DNA of 35,619 nt from a bacterium (GCA_030428695.1 JAUIEM010000041.1:1-35619), one strand, 5' to 3'; positions 22,317 through 30,945 are shown, numbered from the stretch's first letter. Numbers and translations: made by a program. Notes: generated by a model not told the origin, from the letters alone.

Positions 22317-23912
22317 TCAGCGCTCGTGCAACGCCGCGAGCACCTCCGCGAGCTCCCGCCGCTCCCCCGCTTCCTCCAGCGCCGCCTGCGCCCCGGCCGC
22401 GAGTGCGCGCGCCTCGGTCAGCAGCTCCTCCCGCAGACCCTCCGTGGCGTACGGCCCGCGCGCCGCCTCGAGCAGCCCGAACAGGGCGGCGCGCCGGTCC
22501 TGGGCGGCGCGCAGCAGGCCGAGCAGGCGCCGCAGCAGGGCGGGACGCTCGGCCCGGTCGGGCAGGCGGCCGAGCTCCTCGCACCAGCTCCAGGCAGCGG
22601 GCGGCGGCGGGCCCGCGAGACGCCGGAAGGCCGCCTCGAGGGGCCGCAGGTCCTTGCTGAGGTAGCACTGGCGGGCGGTGGCGAGGCCCTCGGCGCCCTG
22701 CTCGGCGTAGAGCAGCCCCTGGGCGACCCGCCACATCGCGCACAGCGCGTCGTACGACTCGACCGGCTGCGCGGCGTCCGCCTCGAGCAGCTCGGCGAGC
22801 GCCGGGTGGGCGAGCAGCTCGAGGGTGTAGACGGTCGTCGCGCCCTCTTCCCAGCTCGAGCGCCGCTCGATGGTCGGCCGGTCGGCTGGCTCGATCGGCG
22901 TCGCGCACAGGTTCGAGGCGCCGTGCAGGAGCTCGTGCACCGTGTCGGACAGCGCGCGCCGCCACCACTGCTGGATCCAGTGCAGGAACACCGGGTTGCG
23001 CACCAGCCGCACCCGGCAGTGGCCCGCGACGCCGCCGGACAGGCGCGCGACGACGATCACCACCGCGCGCAGCCAGGCGCGCACCTCCTCGGCCCGGCCG
23101 CCGAGGTCGAACAGCTCCGGCAGCGCCACGGCCAGCGCCTCGCGCAGCCGCCCGAGCAGCGCCCGGCGCTCGGCCAGCCAGGCGCGGTGGTCGGCGCTGG
23201 TCGGGTCGTAGGGCACGCCGGGCGCGATCAGCAGCCCGTCCGGGTCCTCGCGGGGGGCCTCGAAGCAGCCCTCCAGAGAAACCTCCGCCGGCGCGATCCC
23301 CGGCGCGGGCAGGCGCCGCCCGTGGCCGACCGAGACCAGCCCCTCGCACAGGGCCTCGGCGACCTCCCGCTCGGGGGCCGGGCCGTCGACGCCGTGCCAG
23401 AGGCGGAAGGCCCGCGCCGGCCACCACATCGCGAAGATGCCGGCGGCGACCGTGCGCGTCCCCCGGCCCTCGGCGATGTGCCGCCGCAGGCTGACGCGCA
23501 GGACCGGATCGTCGACCGCCGCGGCGACCTGCGCCTCCGACCAGGGCGCCGGAGGATCCTCGTCGAGCTTCGGCCCCGGCGCCAGCGTGCGCAGGGCCTC
23601 GCGCAGGTTGTAGGCGTCCCCGCGCCCGGCGTGCAGGGCGGCGAGCACCTCGTGCAGGGCCTCGGGGCCGGTCTCCCCCAGCCGCGCGATCAGCGGCGCG
23701 AGGTCGCCCATCGCGGCGCCGAGGCGCGCGACGCGGTCGGCCGCGTCCGGCAGCCGGACCGCGAGCGGGCGGCCGGTGTGCAGCGGGTCGAGGATGTCGC
23801 AGACCGCGCAGCGCCACAGCTCCTCGGCCAGGGCGCGGCGGGGCCAGCCGCAGCGCGGGCAAAGGCAGGCGCAGCCGGGGGCGCCGGTGCAGAGCGGGCA
23901 GGCTTCGGGCAC
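22317..23912 (-). CDS. Zinc-ribbon protein with HELLH metallopeptidase-like motif
   Basis: A 531-residue protein I cannot place in a named family. The N-terminus (1-40) holds four CxxC-type pairs (CPLC, CACLC, CPRC, CAVC), consistent with a double zinc ribbon. The central part is helical and rich in Ala/Leu/Arg. At residues 326-330 is HELLH within DTVHELLHGASN, and 25 residues later WEEGATTVYTLELLAHP supplies Glu355/Glu356. The pattern HExxH plus a downstream Glu in an EG..T.Y helix is that of gluzincin zinc peptidases. The last 150 residues are helical (LRRLLGLLRAAQDRRAALF, then LTEARALAAGAQAALEEAGERREL). No signal peptide or membrane segment is seen, so it should be cytosolic. GTG 23912 follows GGAGGAAG. 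Peptidase function is inferred from the motif alone. Confidence 0.75.
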   Translation of the reverse strand: MPEACPLCTGAPGCACLCPRCGWPRRALAEELWRCAVCDILDPLHTGRPLAVRLPDAADRVARLGAAMGDLAPLIARLGETGPEALHEVLAALHAGRGDAYNLREALRTLAPGPKLDEDPPAPWSEAQVAAAVDDPVLRVSLRRHIAEGRGTRTVAAGIFAMWWPARAFRLWHGVDGPAPEREVAEALCEGLVSVGHGRRLPAPGIAPAEVSLEGCFEAPREDPDGLLIAPGVPYDPTSADHRAWLAERRALLGRLREALAVALPELFDLGGRAEEVRAWLRAVVIVVARLSGGVAGHCRVRLVRNPVFLHWIQQWWRRALSDTVHELLHGASNLCATPIEPADRPTIERRSSWEEGATTVYTLELLAHPALAELLEADAAQPVESYDALCAMWRVAQGLLYAEQGAEGLATARQCYLSKDLRPLEAAFRRLAGPPPPAAWSWCEELGRLPDRAERPALLRRLLGLLRAAQDRRAALFGLLEAARGPYATEGLREELLTEARALAAGAQAALEEAGERRELAEVLAALHER

Positions 23913-23991
23913 GCTTCCTCCGGCGGGTTCGCTCGGTCCTTCATCGAGTGTTGTCGCGCGGGCGGAAATTTCCAGCGGGAACTTCCTTTGT

Positions 23992-24185
23992 ACCCGGCTG
24001 ATTCACCGGGATTTCGTCGCGAGGGGCCGGAGGCCGCTTGAGATCGGGCGCTTCGAGCCTTCGAGCAGCGGAGCCGTTCTTCATGGCTGGCACACCGTCC
24101 CCAGGTGAGCAGCGCAGAAGGCTCGAAGTGCCCGAGATCTGCGGCATCCGGGTCCGCAGCAGGAATCCCGGTGAATCAGACGGGT
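23992..24185. repeat. Long imperfect inverted repeat (194 bp), palindromic element
   Basis: The left arm 23992-24062 and right arm 24117-24185 are inverted repeats. The outer ends share CTGATTCACCGGGATT exactly (23998-24013, complement at 24164-24179). The inner ends share CTTCGAGCCTTC (24051-24062, complement at 24117-24128), with a diverged centre in each arm. The 54-bp middle contains no gene. The element fills most of the 331-bp gap between divergent genes and differs in sequence from the elements at 20270-20573. Confidence 0.7.
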
Positions 24186-24243
24186 TGTAGTCGGTTTCCG
24201 GTCCTGGTAGGGTGTGCCCCTCCCCCAACGACCCGAGGAAGCG

Positions 24244-24846
24244 ATGCTCAGAGCGCTGAAACACGGGCTCGCGCGCATCTTCCTCCTGTTCACGCGCTGG
24301 CGGTTCGAAGGCGAGATCCCGAGCTTCCCGCGCTACGTCCTGATCGCGGCGCCCCACACGACCAACTGGGACCTCGTCCACATGCTCGCGCTCGGCTGGC
24401 TCAAGGACATTCGCGTCCACTGGATGGGCAAGCACACGCTGTTCAAGCCGCCCTGGGGCTGGTTCATGCGCTGGCTGGGGGGCCTGCCGATCGACCGGCG
24501 GGCGCCGGGGAACATGGTCGAGCAGGCCGCCGACAAGCTGCGCGCCGCCGACCGTATGGTGCTGGTCGTGCCGCCGGAGGGGACGCGCAGCAAGCGCCCC
24601 TACTGGAAGTCGGGCTTCTACTTCATCGCGAAGCTCGCCGCGGTGCCGGTGGTGATGGGCTTCCTCGACTACAGCCGCCGGGTCGGCGGCCTCGGCCCGC
24701 GCATGGAGCCGACGGACGACGTCGTCGCCGACATGGACGTCGTGCGCGGCTTCTACCACGCCGGCATGGCCCGCCACCCGGACAAGTTCACGGTGCCGCG
24801 GCTGCGGGCCGAGGAGCCGGTTGTCGAGGAGACGGGCGGGGCCTGA
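24244..24846 (+). CDS. PlsC-type lysophospholipid acyltransferase
   Basis: A 200-residue acyltransferase of the family that moves an acyl chain to the sn-2 position of lysophosphatidic acid or related acceptors. The HX4D box is APHTTNWDLVHM (His about 38, Asp about 43). The second substrate motif is KHTLFKPPWGWFMRWLGG followed by GLPIDRR, and the EGTR box is VPPEGTRSK. The protein is short and lacks a long N-terminal membrane helix, like the small soluble-looking members (the proteobacterial and planctomycete 'acyltransferase' group) rather than plain PlsC. ATG 24244 follows GAGGAAGC; the open frame from 24214 has no ribosome site. It is convergent with the lipoprotein gene, with 2 bp between stops. 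The exact acceptor lipid is not shown. Confidence 0.9.
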   Translation: MLRALKHGLARIFLLFTRWRFEGEIPSFPRYVLIAAPHTTNWDLVHMLALGWLKDIRVHWMGKHTLFKPPWGWFMRWLGGLPIDRRAPGNMVEQAADKLRAADRMVLVVPPEGTRSKRPYWKSGFYFIAKLAAVPVVMGFLDYSRRVGGLGPRMEPTDDVVADMDVVRGFYHAGMARHPDKFTVPRLRAEEPVVEETGGA

Positions 24847-24848
24847 GC

Positions 24849-25319
24849 TCACTCCGCGGCGCGGATGCGCTCGACGAGGTCCTTCGCCAGGTCGTTGGGG
24901 ACGGCGAAGCTCAGGACATAGTGGGCGAGCTTCCAGTCTCCGGCTCGCCAGACCAGCACGCCGCTGCCGCGCACGCGGCCGTAGCTCGCGTTGTCGAGCA
25001 CCTCATCGAACCAGGCCGTCGAGCCGTCCGAGGACAGCGCGACGTGGCGCTCGACGGCGTCGTAGGTCCAGCCGCGGCCCTCGTCGAAGAAGGGCTCGGC
25101 GTAGGCGCGGAGCTCCTCGACCGTCCAGCGTTCGCCCGGGTCGGTGCCGATGAAGACGCCGTCAGGGGCGAAGAGCGAGAAGTAGGTCGCGCCGTCTGCC
25201 TCGGAGGCGGCCCGGTGGAAGCGCTCGAGCAGCCGGTCTGCGGCGGCCCGCCGCACCGGCCGGTCGGGCAGGGCGCAGGCGGGGAGCAGCACCAGGCAGG
25301 CGAGCAGCAGGCGGGTCAT
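24849..25319 (-). CDS. Lipoprotein with NTF2/SnoaL-like domain
   Basis: A 156-residue lipoprotein. The signal peptide ends in a lipobox (LVLLPAC, Cys15). The rest is a single NTF2-like alpha+beta cone (ADRLLERFHRAASEADGATYFSLFAPDGVFIGTD, in two parts; WTVEELRAYAEPFFDEGRGW; SGVLVWRAGDWKLAHYVLSFAVP). It is of the SnoaL_3/DUF4440 type and usually binds a small ligand. Its ATG overlaps the TGA of the coiled-coil protein gene by 4 nt (ATGA), so the two are translationally coupled. Enzymatic function is unknown; many such domains are non-enzymatic. It is the last gene of the kinase operon as I read it. Confidence 0.85.
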   Translation of the reverse strand: MTRLLLACLVLLPACALPDRPVRRAAADRLLERFHRAASEADGATYFSLFAPDGVFIGTDPGERWTVEELRAYAEPFFDEGRGWTYDAVERHVALSSDGSTAWFDEVLDNASYGRVRGSGVLVWRAGDWKLAHYVLSFAVPNDLAKDLVERIRAAE

Positions 25320-27604
25320 GCGGAGGATGAGGAGGAAGAGCGGGGATCGCCGGACTCGCGGATGGTCTTCTTCTTCTTCTTCCGCGCCTGCTTGACCGCC
25401 TTGGGCACGACCGTGTCGCGGATGTACTCGAGCACCTGCTGGATCTTCTGGTCGAACATCTCCTTGAAGGCCGGCGAGTTCAGGATCTCCCGCAGGCCGG
25501 GAACCTCCTCGCTGTCCTGCAGGCCGCCGCTGGCGACGTGCTCGGCGAGGGCCGCGGAGAAGTCCGGATGCTCGAAGAGCTCTTCGGGGGCCTCGAGGAA
25601 GCCGTTGACGCGCTCGCGCAGCGCCTTGACCTCGCGCACCAGCGTGATGAACTTCGAGTCGTAGCCGAGCGCCGCCATGTGCCGGGTCGTGCCCATGACC
25701 GCCGACTGCGAGCCGCTGTTGCCCGCGCCGGCCTTCTCGAGCTGCTCGAGGCGCCGCTTGAGGTCGACGGTGCTCAGCTGGACGCGGGCTGCGAGCTGGG
25801 TGTCGACCTTCTCGAGGAGCGCGCTCTCGAGCTCTTCGAGCGGAGGCTGCGCGCCGGCCGCGCCGCTCTTCTCGAGCCGGCCGCGCAGCTCGGCGAGCTC
25901 GGTCAGGTCGGCCTCGAGCTTGAGCAGCCGGGCCTCGACCAGCCCGGCCTGGGCCTCGTGGACCGCCTCGAGCTCGGCGATCCGGGCGCGCAGGCCGCCC
26001 TGGGCCGCGACGGCGTCCTCGAGGGCCTCGGCGCGTTGCGTGAGGCCGGCGAGCTCGCCCTCGACCGCGAGGGTCGCGAGCTTCGCGTCGAAGGCGCTGC
26101 GGGCCTCGGCGAGCTCGGCCCGCGCCTCGGCGCCGATGCGCTCGAGGGCGTCGTGGGTCGCGCTCGCGCGCGCCTCGAGATCTTCCCGCAGGCGATCGAG
26201 CTTGCCCGGAAGAGCATCCTCGATGCCGCTGATCCGCGCCGCGAGCTGCGCGTCGGAGGTGCTGTGGGTCTCGGCGCTCGCTTCGAGGGTCGCGAGGGCG
26301 GATGACGCGGTCTCGAGCTCGGCGGCGAGGGCGTCGATCAATTGCTGGGCCGCTTCTGGGAGCTTGCCCGCGCTGCTGTCGACGGTGCGCTCGAGCGCCT
26401 CGAGCCGCCCCTCCAGGGCCCCGAGCCGGCCCGGTCCCGCCCCGTCCGCGGCATCTTCCAGGCGGCTCACGCGCTTCTGCAGGGAGGAGAGATCGCCCGC
26501 GTCCGCTTCCCCCGCGCCATCGCGGGCTTCGAGGGCGGCGACGCGCTCCGCCAGCCCGGTGAGATCGCCCGTGTCGGATCTCCCATCGCGTGCCTCGAGG
26601 GCGGCGAGGCGCTCCTCGAGCCCGGAGAGGTCGCCCGCGTCGGCTTCCCCGGCGCCGCCGTCGCGTGCCTCGAGGGCGGCGACCCGCTCTTCGAGCCCGG
26701 AGAGGTCGCCCGCGTCGGCTTCCCCGGCGCCGCCGTCGCGTGCCTCGAGGGCGGCGAGGCGTTCTTCCAGCGACTCGAGGTCGGCCTCGTCGTCCGCGAC
26801 GCCGTCGCGTGCCTCGAGGGCGGTGATGCGCTCCTCGAAGGCGAGGAGGGCGTCGCCCTGCTCCTCGAGCGTCGCGATCGCGGCCTCGGTCCGCTCGACC
26901 TGGGCCGCGAGGACCGCGCCGCGCGCGCCGTCGTCCTCGCCCATGGCGCCGAGGCCGTGCACCTGCTCGACCTCTTCGAGCCGCTCCTGCAGCGCGGCGA
27001 TGCGCTCCTGCAGCGCGGAGAAGACCGCGCCGTCGATGTCGGGCAGGACCTCGACGTCGTCGAGCTCGTCGTCGTCGAGCTCGACCTCGTCGAGCGCGTC
27101 CTCGTCCTCGTCCACTTCCTCGGGCTCGTCGACCGCCGCCGGGGCATCAGCCTCGTCCGGCGTCGCCGCCTCGACCGCCTCGGCGACCGCGCCGCCGCTC
27201 TTGATCAGCTCGGTGCGCAGACTGTCGAGCTCGGCGCCGAGCGCGAGGGTGCTCTTCTGCAGGTCGCCGATCGCCGCGAGCGTGGCTTCGGGCACCTCGC
27301 CCGCCGCCCGCTTGCGCTTGGCGGCCTTCTCGAGGATCTCGACCCGGCGGAAGATCTGCTTCAGCATCTTCTTCGCCCAGTCGTTGAGGACCTTCATCTG
27401 GTCCCAGACCTGGTCGAAGCGCGTGGTCTCTTCGTCCCCGAGCTCTTTGATCTGCTGCGCGAGGGTGCGCACCGCCTGCTTGGCCAGACGCTCGTTGCGC
27501 TCGACCCGCTCGGCGAGGAGGTCGACGCTCAGGGGCTCCCCCTGGCAATCCGGACATTCCTGCTCGGTGTCCGCATACGCAGCTCCGCATCGGCTGCAGA
27601 TCAC
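25316..27604 (-). CDS. Zinc-ribbon / long coiled-coil protein with tandem 25-residue repeats
   Basis: A 762-residue protein. Residues 3-20 form a zinc ribbon (CSRCGAAYADTEQECPDC). About 35-105 is helical with basic residues (QMKVLNDWAKKMLKQIFRR), followed by a very acidic segment (about 145-195, Asp/Glu-rich). From about 195 to 640 the chain is almost continuous heptad coiled coil, including near-identical 25-residue units with the core LEERLAALEARDGGAGEADAG. The C-terminal 100 residues are better conserved in character (GYDSKFITLVREVKALRERV, then LEAPEELFEHPDFSAALAEH) and end with KKKKK and poly-Ser. No membrane helix is present. GTG 27604 follows GGGGAGGCGG. It is coupled to the lipoprotein downstream and lies 145 bp after a Ser/Thr kinase. 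A cytosolic scaffold, probably dimeric or trimeric, is the safest reading. Confidence 0.82.
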   Translation of the reverse strand: MICSRCGAAYADTEQECPDCQGEPLSVDLLAERVERNERLAKQAVRTLAQQIKELGDEETTRFDQVWDQMKVLNDWAKKMLKQIFRRVEILEKAAKRKRAAGEVPEATLAAIGDLQKSTLALGAELDSLRTELIKSGGAVAEAVEAATPDEADAPAAVDEPEEVDEDEDALDEVELDDDELDDVEVLPDIDGAVFSALQERIAALQERLEEVEQVHGLGAMGEDDGARGAVLAAQVERTEAAIATLEEQGDALLAFEERITALEARDGVADDEADLESLEERLAALEARDGGAGEADAGDLSGLEERVAALEARDGGAGEADAGDLSGLEERLAALEARDGRSDTGDLTGLAERVAALEARDGAGEADAGDLSSLQKRVSRLEDAADGAGPGRLGALEGRLEALERTVDSSAGKLPEAAQQLIDALAAELETASSALATLEASAETHSTSDAQLAARISGIEDALPGKLDRLREDLEARASATHDALERIGAEARAELAEARSAFDAKLATLAVEGELAGLTQRAEALEDAVAAQGGLRARIAELEAVHEAQAGLVEARLLKLEADLTELAELRGRLEKSGAAGAQPPLEELESALLEKVDTQLAARVQLSTVDLKRRLEQLEKAGAGNSGSQSAVMGTTRHMAALGYDSKFITLVREVKALRERVNGFLEAPEELFEHPDFSAALAEHVASGGLQDSEEVPGLREILNSPAFKEMFDQKIQQVLEYIRDTVVPKAVKQARKKKKKTIRESGDPRSSSSSSA
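26586..26810 (-). repeat. 75-bp in-frame tandem repeat
   Basis: Units start at 26586, 26661 and 26736 (each beginning TCGCGTGCCTCGAGGGCGG on the plus strand). The first two are nearly identical over 75 bp; the third diverges after about 50 bp. More divergent partial units extend on both sides. They encode the 25-residue coiled-coil repeat of the overlapping gene, so copy number can change without a frameshift. Confidence 0.85.
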
Positions 27605-27749
27605 GTAGGCCGCCTCCCCGTGGCTTGAGACGGGAGAGGATACGCGTGCGACGGGGTCGCGGTCAAGGCGACGGGGGTCGCGGCGCTCCCGCGGGGCCTC
27701 CGCGCCCGCCTCGTCTCACACTGCACCACGCCCGCCTGGTCGAACGGGC

Positions 27750-29267
27750 TCATCCCGGCTCTTCCTCCGCCTCGCGCACCCGCTCCCAGTCGAGCCCCTC
27801 GATCGCCGGCAGGCTGAGGCGCCAGCGCCGGGCGAAGTACTTGAGCAGGCGTTGCTCCCGCCCGTCGAGCTTGCCGTCGACCTTGGCCATGCGCACGAGG
27901 TCGGTGAACAGCATCGCCCGCACCGAGGGCCGGTCGATGCGGTCGGCGATCGGACCGAGGGGGTAGGGGCGGATGTCCTCCTTGCGCAGCTTGCAGCGCA
28001 GCTCGCGGCCGAGCCGGGACATCAGCTCGAGCTCGCGGCGCTCGGCGAAGCGGTCGGCGCTGAGCATCGTCGCGAGGGCCTGGATGTAGGCGCGGCGCTC
28101 GTTCTCGGTCATGTCCGCGGGCGCCAGCCGCCCGGTGCGCCGGCGCCCGCGCAGCGCGTCGAGCGCGGCGCACAGCTCCTGGCCGTCCTGGATGCGGGCG
28201 GCCGGGTCCTTCTGCAGGAGGCGCGTGACCAGCGCGGCCATCGGCGGGGACAGGTCGGGGCGCTGCGCGCGGATGTACGGGACCTCCCCCATCAGATGCT
28301 GGCGCATGAACTTCGGGACGGTCGGTCCCGGGAAGGGCTTCTCGCCGGTCAGCATCTCGTACATCACGCAGCCGAGGGAGTAGAGGTCGGAGCGGTGGTC
28401 TTCCTTGCGCCCGTCGTCCCACTGCTCCGGGGACATGTAGGCCGGGGTCCCCATCAGCCAGCCGCTCAGGGTCAGCACCTTGCTCTCGTCGGCGCCGCGG
28501 GCGAGGCCGAAGTCGGCGATGCGCACCGAGCCGTCCTCGGCGAGGAGCAGGTTGTCCGGCTTGATGTCGCGGTGCACGATGCCCTTCTGCCAGGCCTTGT
28601 ACAGGCCGAGGCCGGTCTGCCGGGCGATGCGCGCGACCTCTTCCTCGAACAGCCGCTCCTCCTGCTCGATGCGGTCCTTGACCGAGCCGCCCGGCACGAA
28701 GCCCATCACGATGCACAACAGCCCGCCGTCCCGGAAGATCGCGTGGATCGGCACGAAGCTCCCGCTGTCGAGGCTCGCCAGGGTGCGCGCCTCGCGCTTG
28801 AAGCGCTCGATGCGGTTCTGGTCGCGGGTCATCGCCGGAGGCAGCACCTTGATCGCGACGTGGCGCTCGAGGTCGAGCTGGGTCGCGAGGAACACCGCCC
28901 CCATCCCGCCCTGGCCGAGCTTGCGCTCGATGCGGAAGCCCTGCAGCACGCGGCCGACCAGGCCCTCGAAGGGGTCGGGCCCCCGGACGGCCGGGGCGCT
29001 GCCCGAGCCGAGGTCGATGGTCGCGTCCTTGGGGCCGACCCGTGTGTCGATGGTGTCAGAGCCGGGGCGCGCGCCCTCGAGGGCGACCGCGCGGGCCTGC
29101 TCGAGCTCTTCGAGGCTGGCGACGGTCGCGGCCCGCAGCTGGGCGGTCGGGGCGCTGTCGATCCAGGCCTGCAGCGCGGCGTACTTCTCCTCGAACGCGA
29201 CCTGCACCAGCCGGGCCGAGGCTTCCCCGGTCAGGCCCAACAACGTCATCGCTTCCGTGCGGTCCAT
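27750..29267 (-). CDS. Cytosolic Hanks-type Ser/Thr kinase with C-terminal TerB-like domain
   Basis: A 505-residue protein. The first 60 residues are helical (LLGLTGEASARLVQVAFEEK, ALQAWIDSAPTAQLRAATV) and resemble a short degenerate J-domain-like module; a Pro/Gly linker follows. The kinase domain (about 105-370) is complete: LGQGGMGAVF (117-126), Lys140 in HVAIKVLPP, HRDIKPDNLLL (232-242), DFGLA (252-256), GTPAYMSPEQW, and SDLYSLGCVMYEM. About 395-500 looks like a TerB (tellurite-resistance-type) helical domain: RAYIQALATMLSADRFAERR, then LFTDLVRMAKVDGKLDGREQ, with the typical acidic DGK.D.RE turn. There is no membrane helix. ATG 29267 follows GGAAGGGG. The zinc-ribbon coiled-coil protein and lipoprotein genes lie downstream on the same strand. 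It is divergent from the C25 peptidase gene. Confidence 0.93.
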   Translation of the reverse strand: MDRTEAMTLLGLTGEASARLVQVAFEEKYAALQAWIDSAPTAQLRAATVASLEELEQARAVALEGARPGSDTIDTRVGPKDATIDLGSGSAPAVRGPDPFEGLVGRVLQGFRIERKLGQGGMGAVFLATQLDLERHVAIKVLPPAMTRDQNRIERFKREARTLASLDSGSFVPIHAIFRDGGLLCIVMGFVPGGSVKDRIEQEERLFEEEVARIARQTGLGLYKAWQKGIVHRDIKPDNLLLAEDGSVRIADFGLARGADESKVLTLSGWLMGTPAYMSPEQWDDGRKEDHRSDLYSLGCVMYEMLTGEKPFPGPTVPKFMRQHLMGEVPYIRAQRPDLSPPMAALVTRLLQKDPAARIQDGQELCAALDALRGRRRTGRLAPADMTENERRAYIQALATMLSADRFAERRELELMSRLGRELRCKLRKEDIRPYPLGPIADRIDRPSVRAMLFTDLVRMAKVDGKLDGREQRLLKYFARRWRLSLPAIEGLDWERVREAEEEPG

Positions 29268-29379
29268 CCCCTTCCGTCCCCGCGCCGCGTGCGCGACACA
29301 CCAGTATGGGACGCAGAGGCGATCGCGGCAACTCCGGATATGGTAGACTTCCGCTCGCCGCCTACCGGGAGGAAGCTCC

Positions 29380-30939
29380 ATGCGCCGCATCACCTGTGCG
29401 CTCGTCCTGTTCACCAGCCTCGCCGCCGCCCAGACCATCGAGAGGCTCGACGGCCGCACGCCGCGCGTCGACTACCTCGTCGTCGCGCCGGAGGCCTGGG
29501 CCGCCACCCTCGCGCCGCTGCTCGAGGCGCGCGAAGAGCGCGGGCTGCTGCCCGGCTTCGCCAGCCTCGAGGCGATCGATGCGACCTTCCCCGGCGCCGA
29601 CCGCGCCGCGCGCATCCAGGCGCTGGTGCGGCACGCCGCCGAGAGCTGGAAGCGCGCGCCGCGCTTCCTCCTGTTGGCCGGCGATGTCCACGATGCCCGC
29701 GGCCGGCCGCTGCTGCCGACCTTCACCGTGCCCGCGCCGACCATCGGCACCTGCGCGAGCGATCATCCCTACGCCTGCATCGACGACGACCTGGTGCCGG
29801 ACCTCGCCGTCGGCCGCTTCCCCGCCTCGACCGAGGAAGAGCTCGCCGGCATGGTCGCCCGCACCCTCGCCTACGAGCGCGAGGTCGCGGTCGGCGCCTG
29901 GCGCAAGCGCTTCAGCTTCGTCGCCGGCGAGGGCGGCTTCGGGCCGGCCCTCGACCAGCTGCTCGAGAACGTCTTCCAGCAGGTCGTCGAGCAGATCCCC
30001 GACGCCTACGAGGTGCAGCTGACCTACAAGAACCCGCGCTCGCCGTACTGCTATCCGCTCGCGCGCTTCAGCGAGCGGGTGGTCGAGCAGCTCAACGAGG
30101 GGCCGCTGTTCCTGACCTACGTCGGCCACGGCCACCAGCGCTCCTTCGACCGGGACATCCTGCGCATCGCCGACGTCGGTGGCGTCGAGGCCGCGACCGC
30201 GCCGATCGTCGTCGTCATCGCCTGCTCGACCGGCCACTACGACGACCCCGAGGACTGCATCGGCGAGGCCCTGCTCAAGCGCGAGCGCGGTCCCGTCGCC
30301 TTCATCGGCTCCTCGCGGGTGTCGCAGCCGTATCCGAACGGGCTGCTCGGGCTCGGCATGGTGTCGATCCTGTTCGAAGACCGGGAGCTGACCCTCGGCG
30401 AGCTCCTGATGCGCGCCAAGGGGCTGGTGCTCGCGGATCCGGACAACCCGCTGCGCGGGCAGATCGACATGATGGCGGGCTTCTTCCTCAAGCCCGAGGA
30501 GATCAAGGAACAGCGTGCCGAGCAGCTCGCCCTCTACAACCTGCTCGGCGACCCGGCCCTGCTGCCCGCCTACCCGGATGCAGAGTGCAGCCTCGAGGCG
30601 CCGGAGAAAGCCGCGCCCGGCGCGACCATCGAGGTGTCCGGGAAGGTGCCGGGGCGGCGGGACGGCGCGGTCGTGGTCCGGCTCGAGGTGCCGCGCGCTT
30701 CCTTCGTCGAGGAGCTCGAGCCCCTCGACGGGGCGGACGACGAGGCGGTGCGCCTGCGCAACTACGCCCGCGCCAACGACAAGACGCTGGTCGCGGTCGA
30801 GGCGGAGGTGGTGGACGGGCGCTTCGAGGTCTCGCTGACGGTGCCGGAGACGGCGGAGGAAGAGCTCGTGCTCACGGCCTGGTTCGAGGGCGCGGACAGC
30901 GTCGCCCTCGGCTCCGTGCGGCTGGCGGTGGAAGAGTAG
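29380..30939 (+). CDS. Secreted C25-family (gingipain-like) cysteine peptidase, second copy
   Basis: A 519-residue protein with a signal peptide (MRRITCALVLFTSLAAAQTI). The peptidase domain covers about 30-400: FLLLAGDVHDARGRPLLPTF, DDLVPDLAVGRFPAST, the catalytic His in LTYVGHGHQRSF, the catalytic Cys in VVVIACSTGHYDDPEDCIGE, then LYNLLGDPALLPAYPD. A C-terminal Ig-like beta domain follows (about 405-519; PGATIEVSGKVPGRRDGAVV). Domain order is the same as in the paralogue at 20605-22125, but the two are clearly diverged (GHGHQ against GHGLL; ACSTGHYD against SCFTGQFD). ATG 29380 follows GGAGGAAG. TGGTAGACT at 29341-29349 could be an extended -10 promoter element. It is convergent with the beta-barrel-like gene, 6 bp between stops. 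Confidence 0.9.
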   Translation: MRRITCALVLFTSLAAAQTIERLDGRTPRVDYLVVAPEAWAATLAPLLEAREERGLLPGFASLEAIDATFPGADRAARIQALVRHAAESWKRAPRFLLLAGDVHDARGRPLLPTFTVPAPTIGTCASDHPYACIDDDLVPDLAVGRFPASTEEELAGMVARTLAYEREVAVGAWRKRFSFVAGEGGFGPALDQLLENVFQQVVEQIPDAYEVQLTYKNPRSPYCYPLARFSERVVEQLNEGPLFLTYVGHGHQRSFDRDILRIADVGGVEAATAPIVVVIACSTGHYDDPEDCIGEALLKRERGPVAFIGSSRVSQPYPNGLLGLGMVSILFEDRELTLGELLMRAKGLVLADPDNPLRGQIDMMAGFFLKPEEIKEQRAEQLALYNLLGDPALLPAYPDAECSLEAPEKAAPGATIEVSGKVPGRRDGAVVVRLEVPRASFVEELEPLDGADDEAVRLRNYARANDKTLVAVEAEVVDGRFEVSLTVPETAEEELVLTAWFEGADSVALGSVRLAVEE

Positions 30940-30945
30940 GACCGC

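Noticed and set aside
20605..23862. A single minus-strand frame joining the HELLH region and the C25 peptidase
   Set aside because: The upstream part is a shadow of the 22317-23912 gene in another frame. The peptidase has its own signal peptide and ribosome site at 22125.
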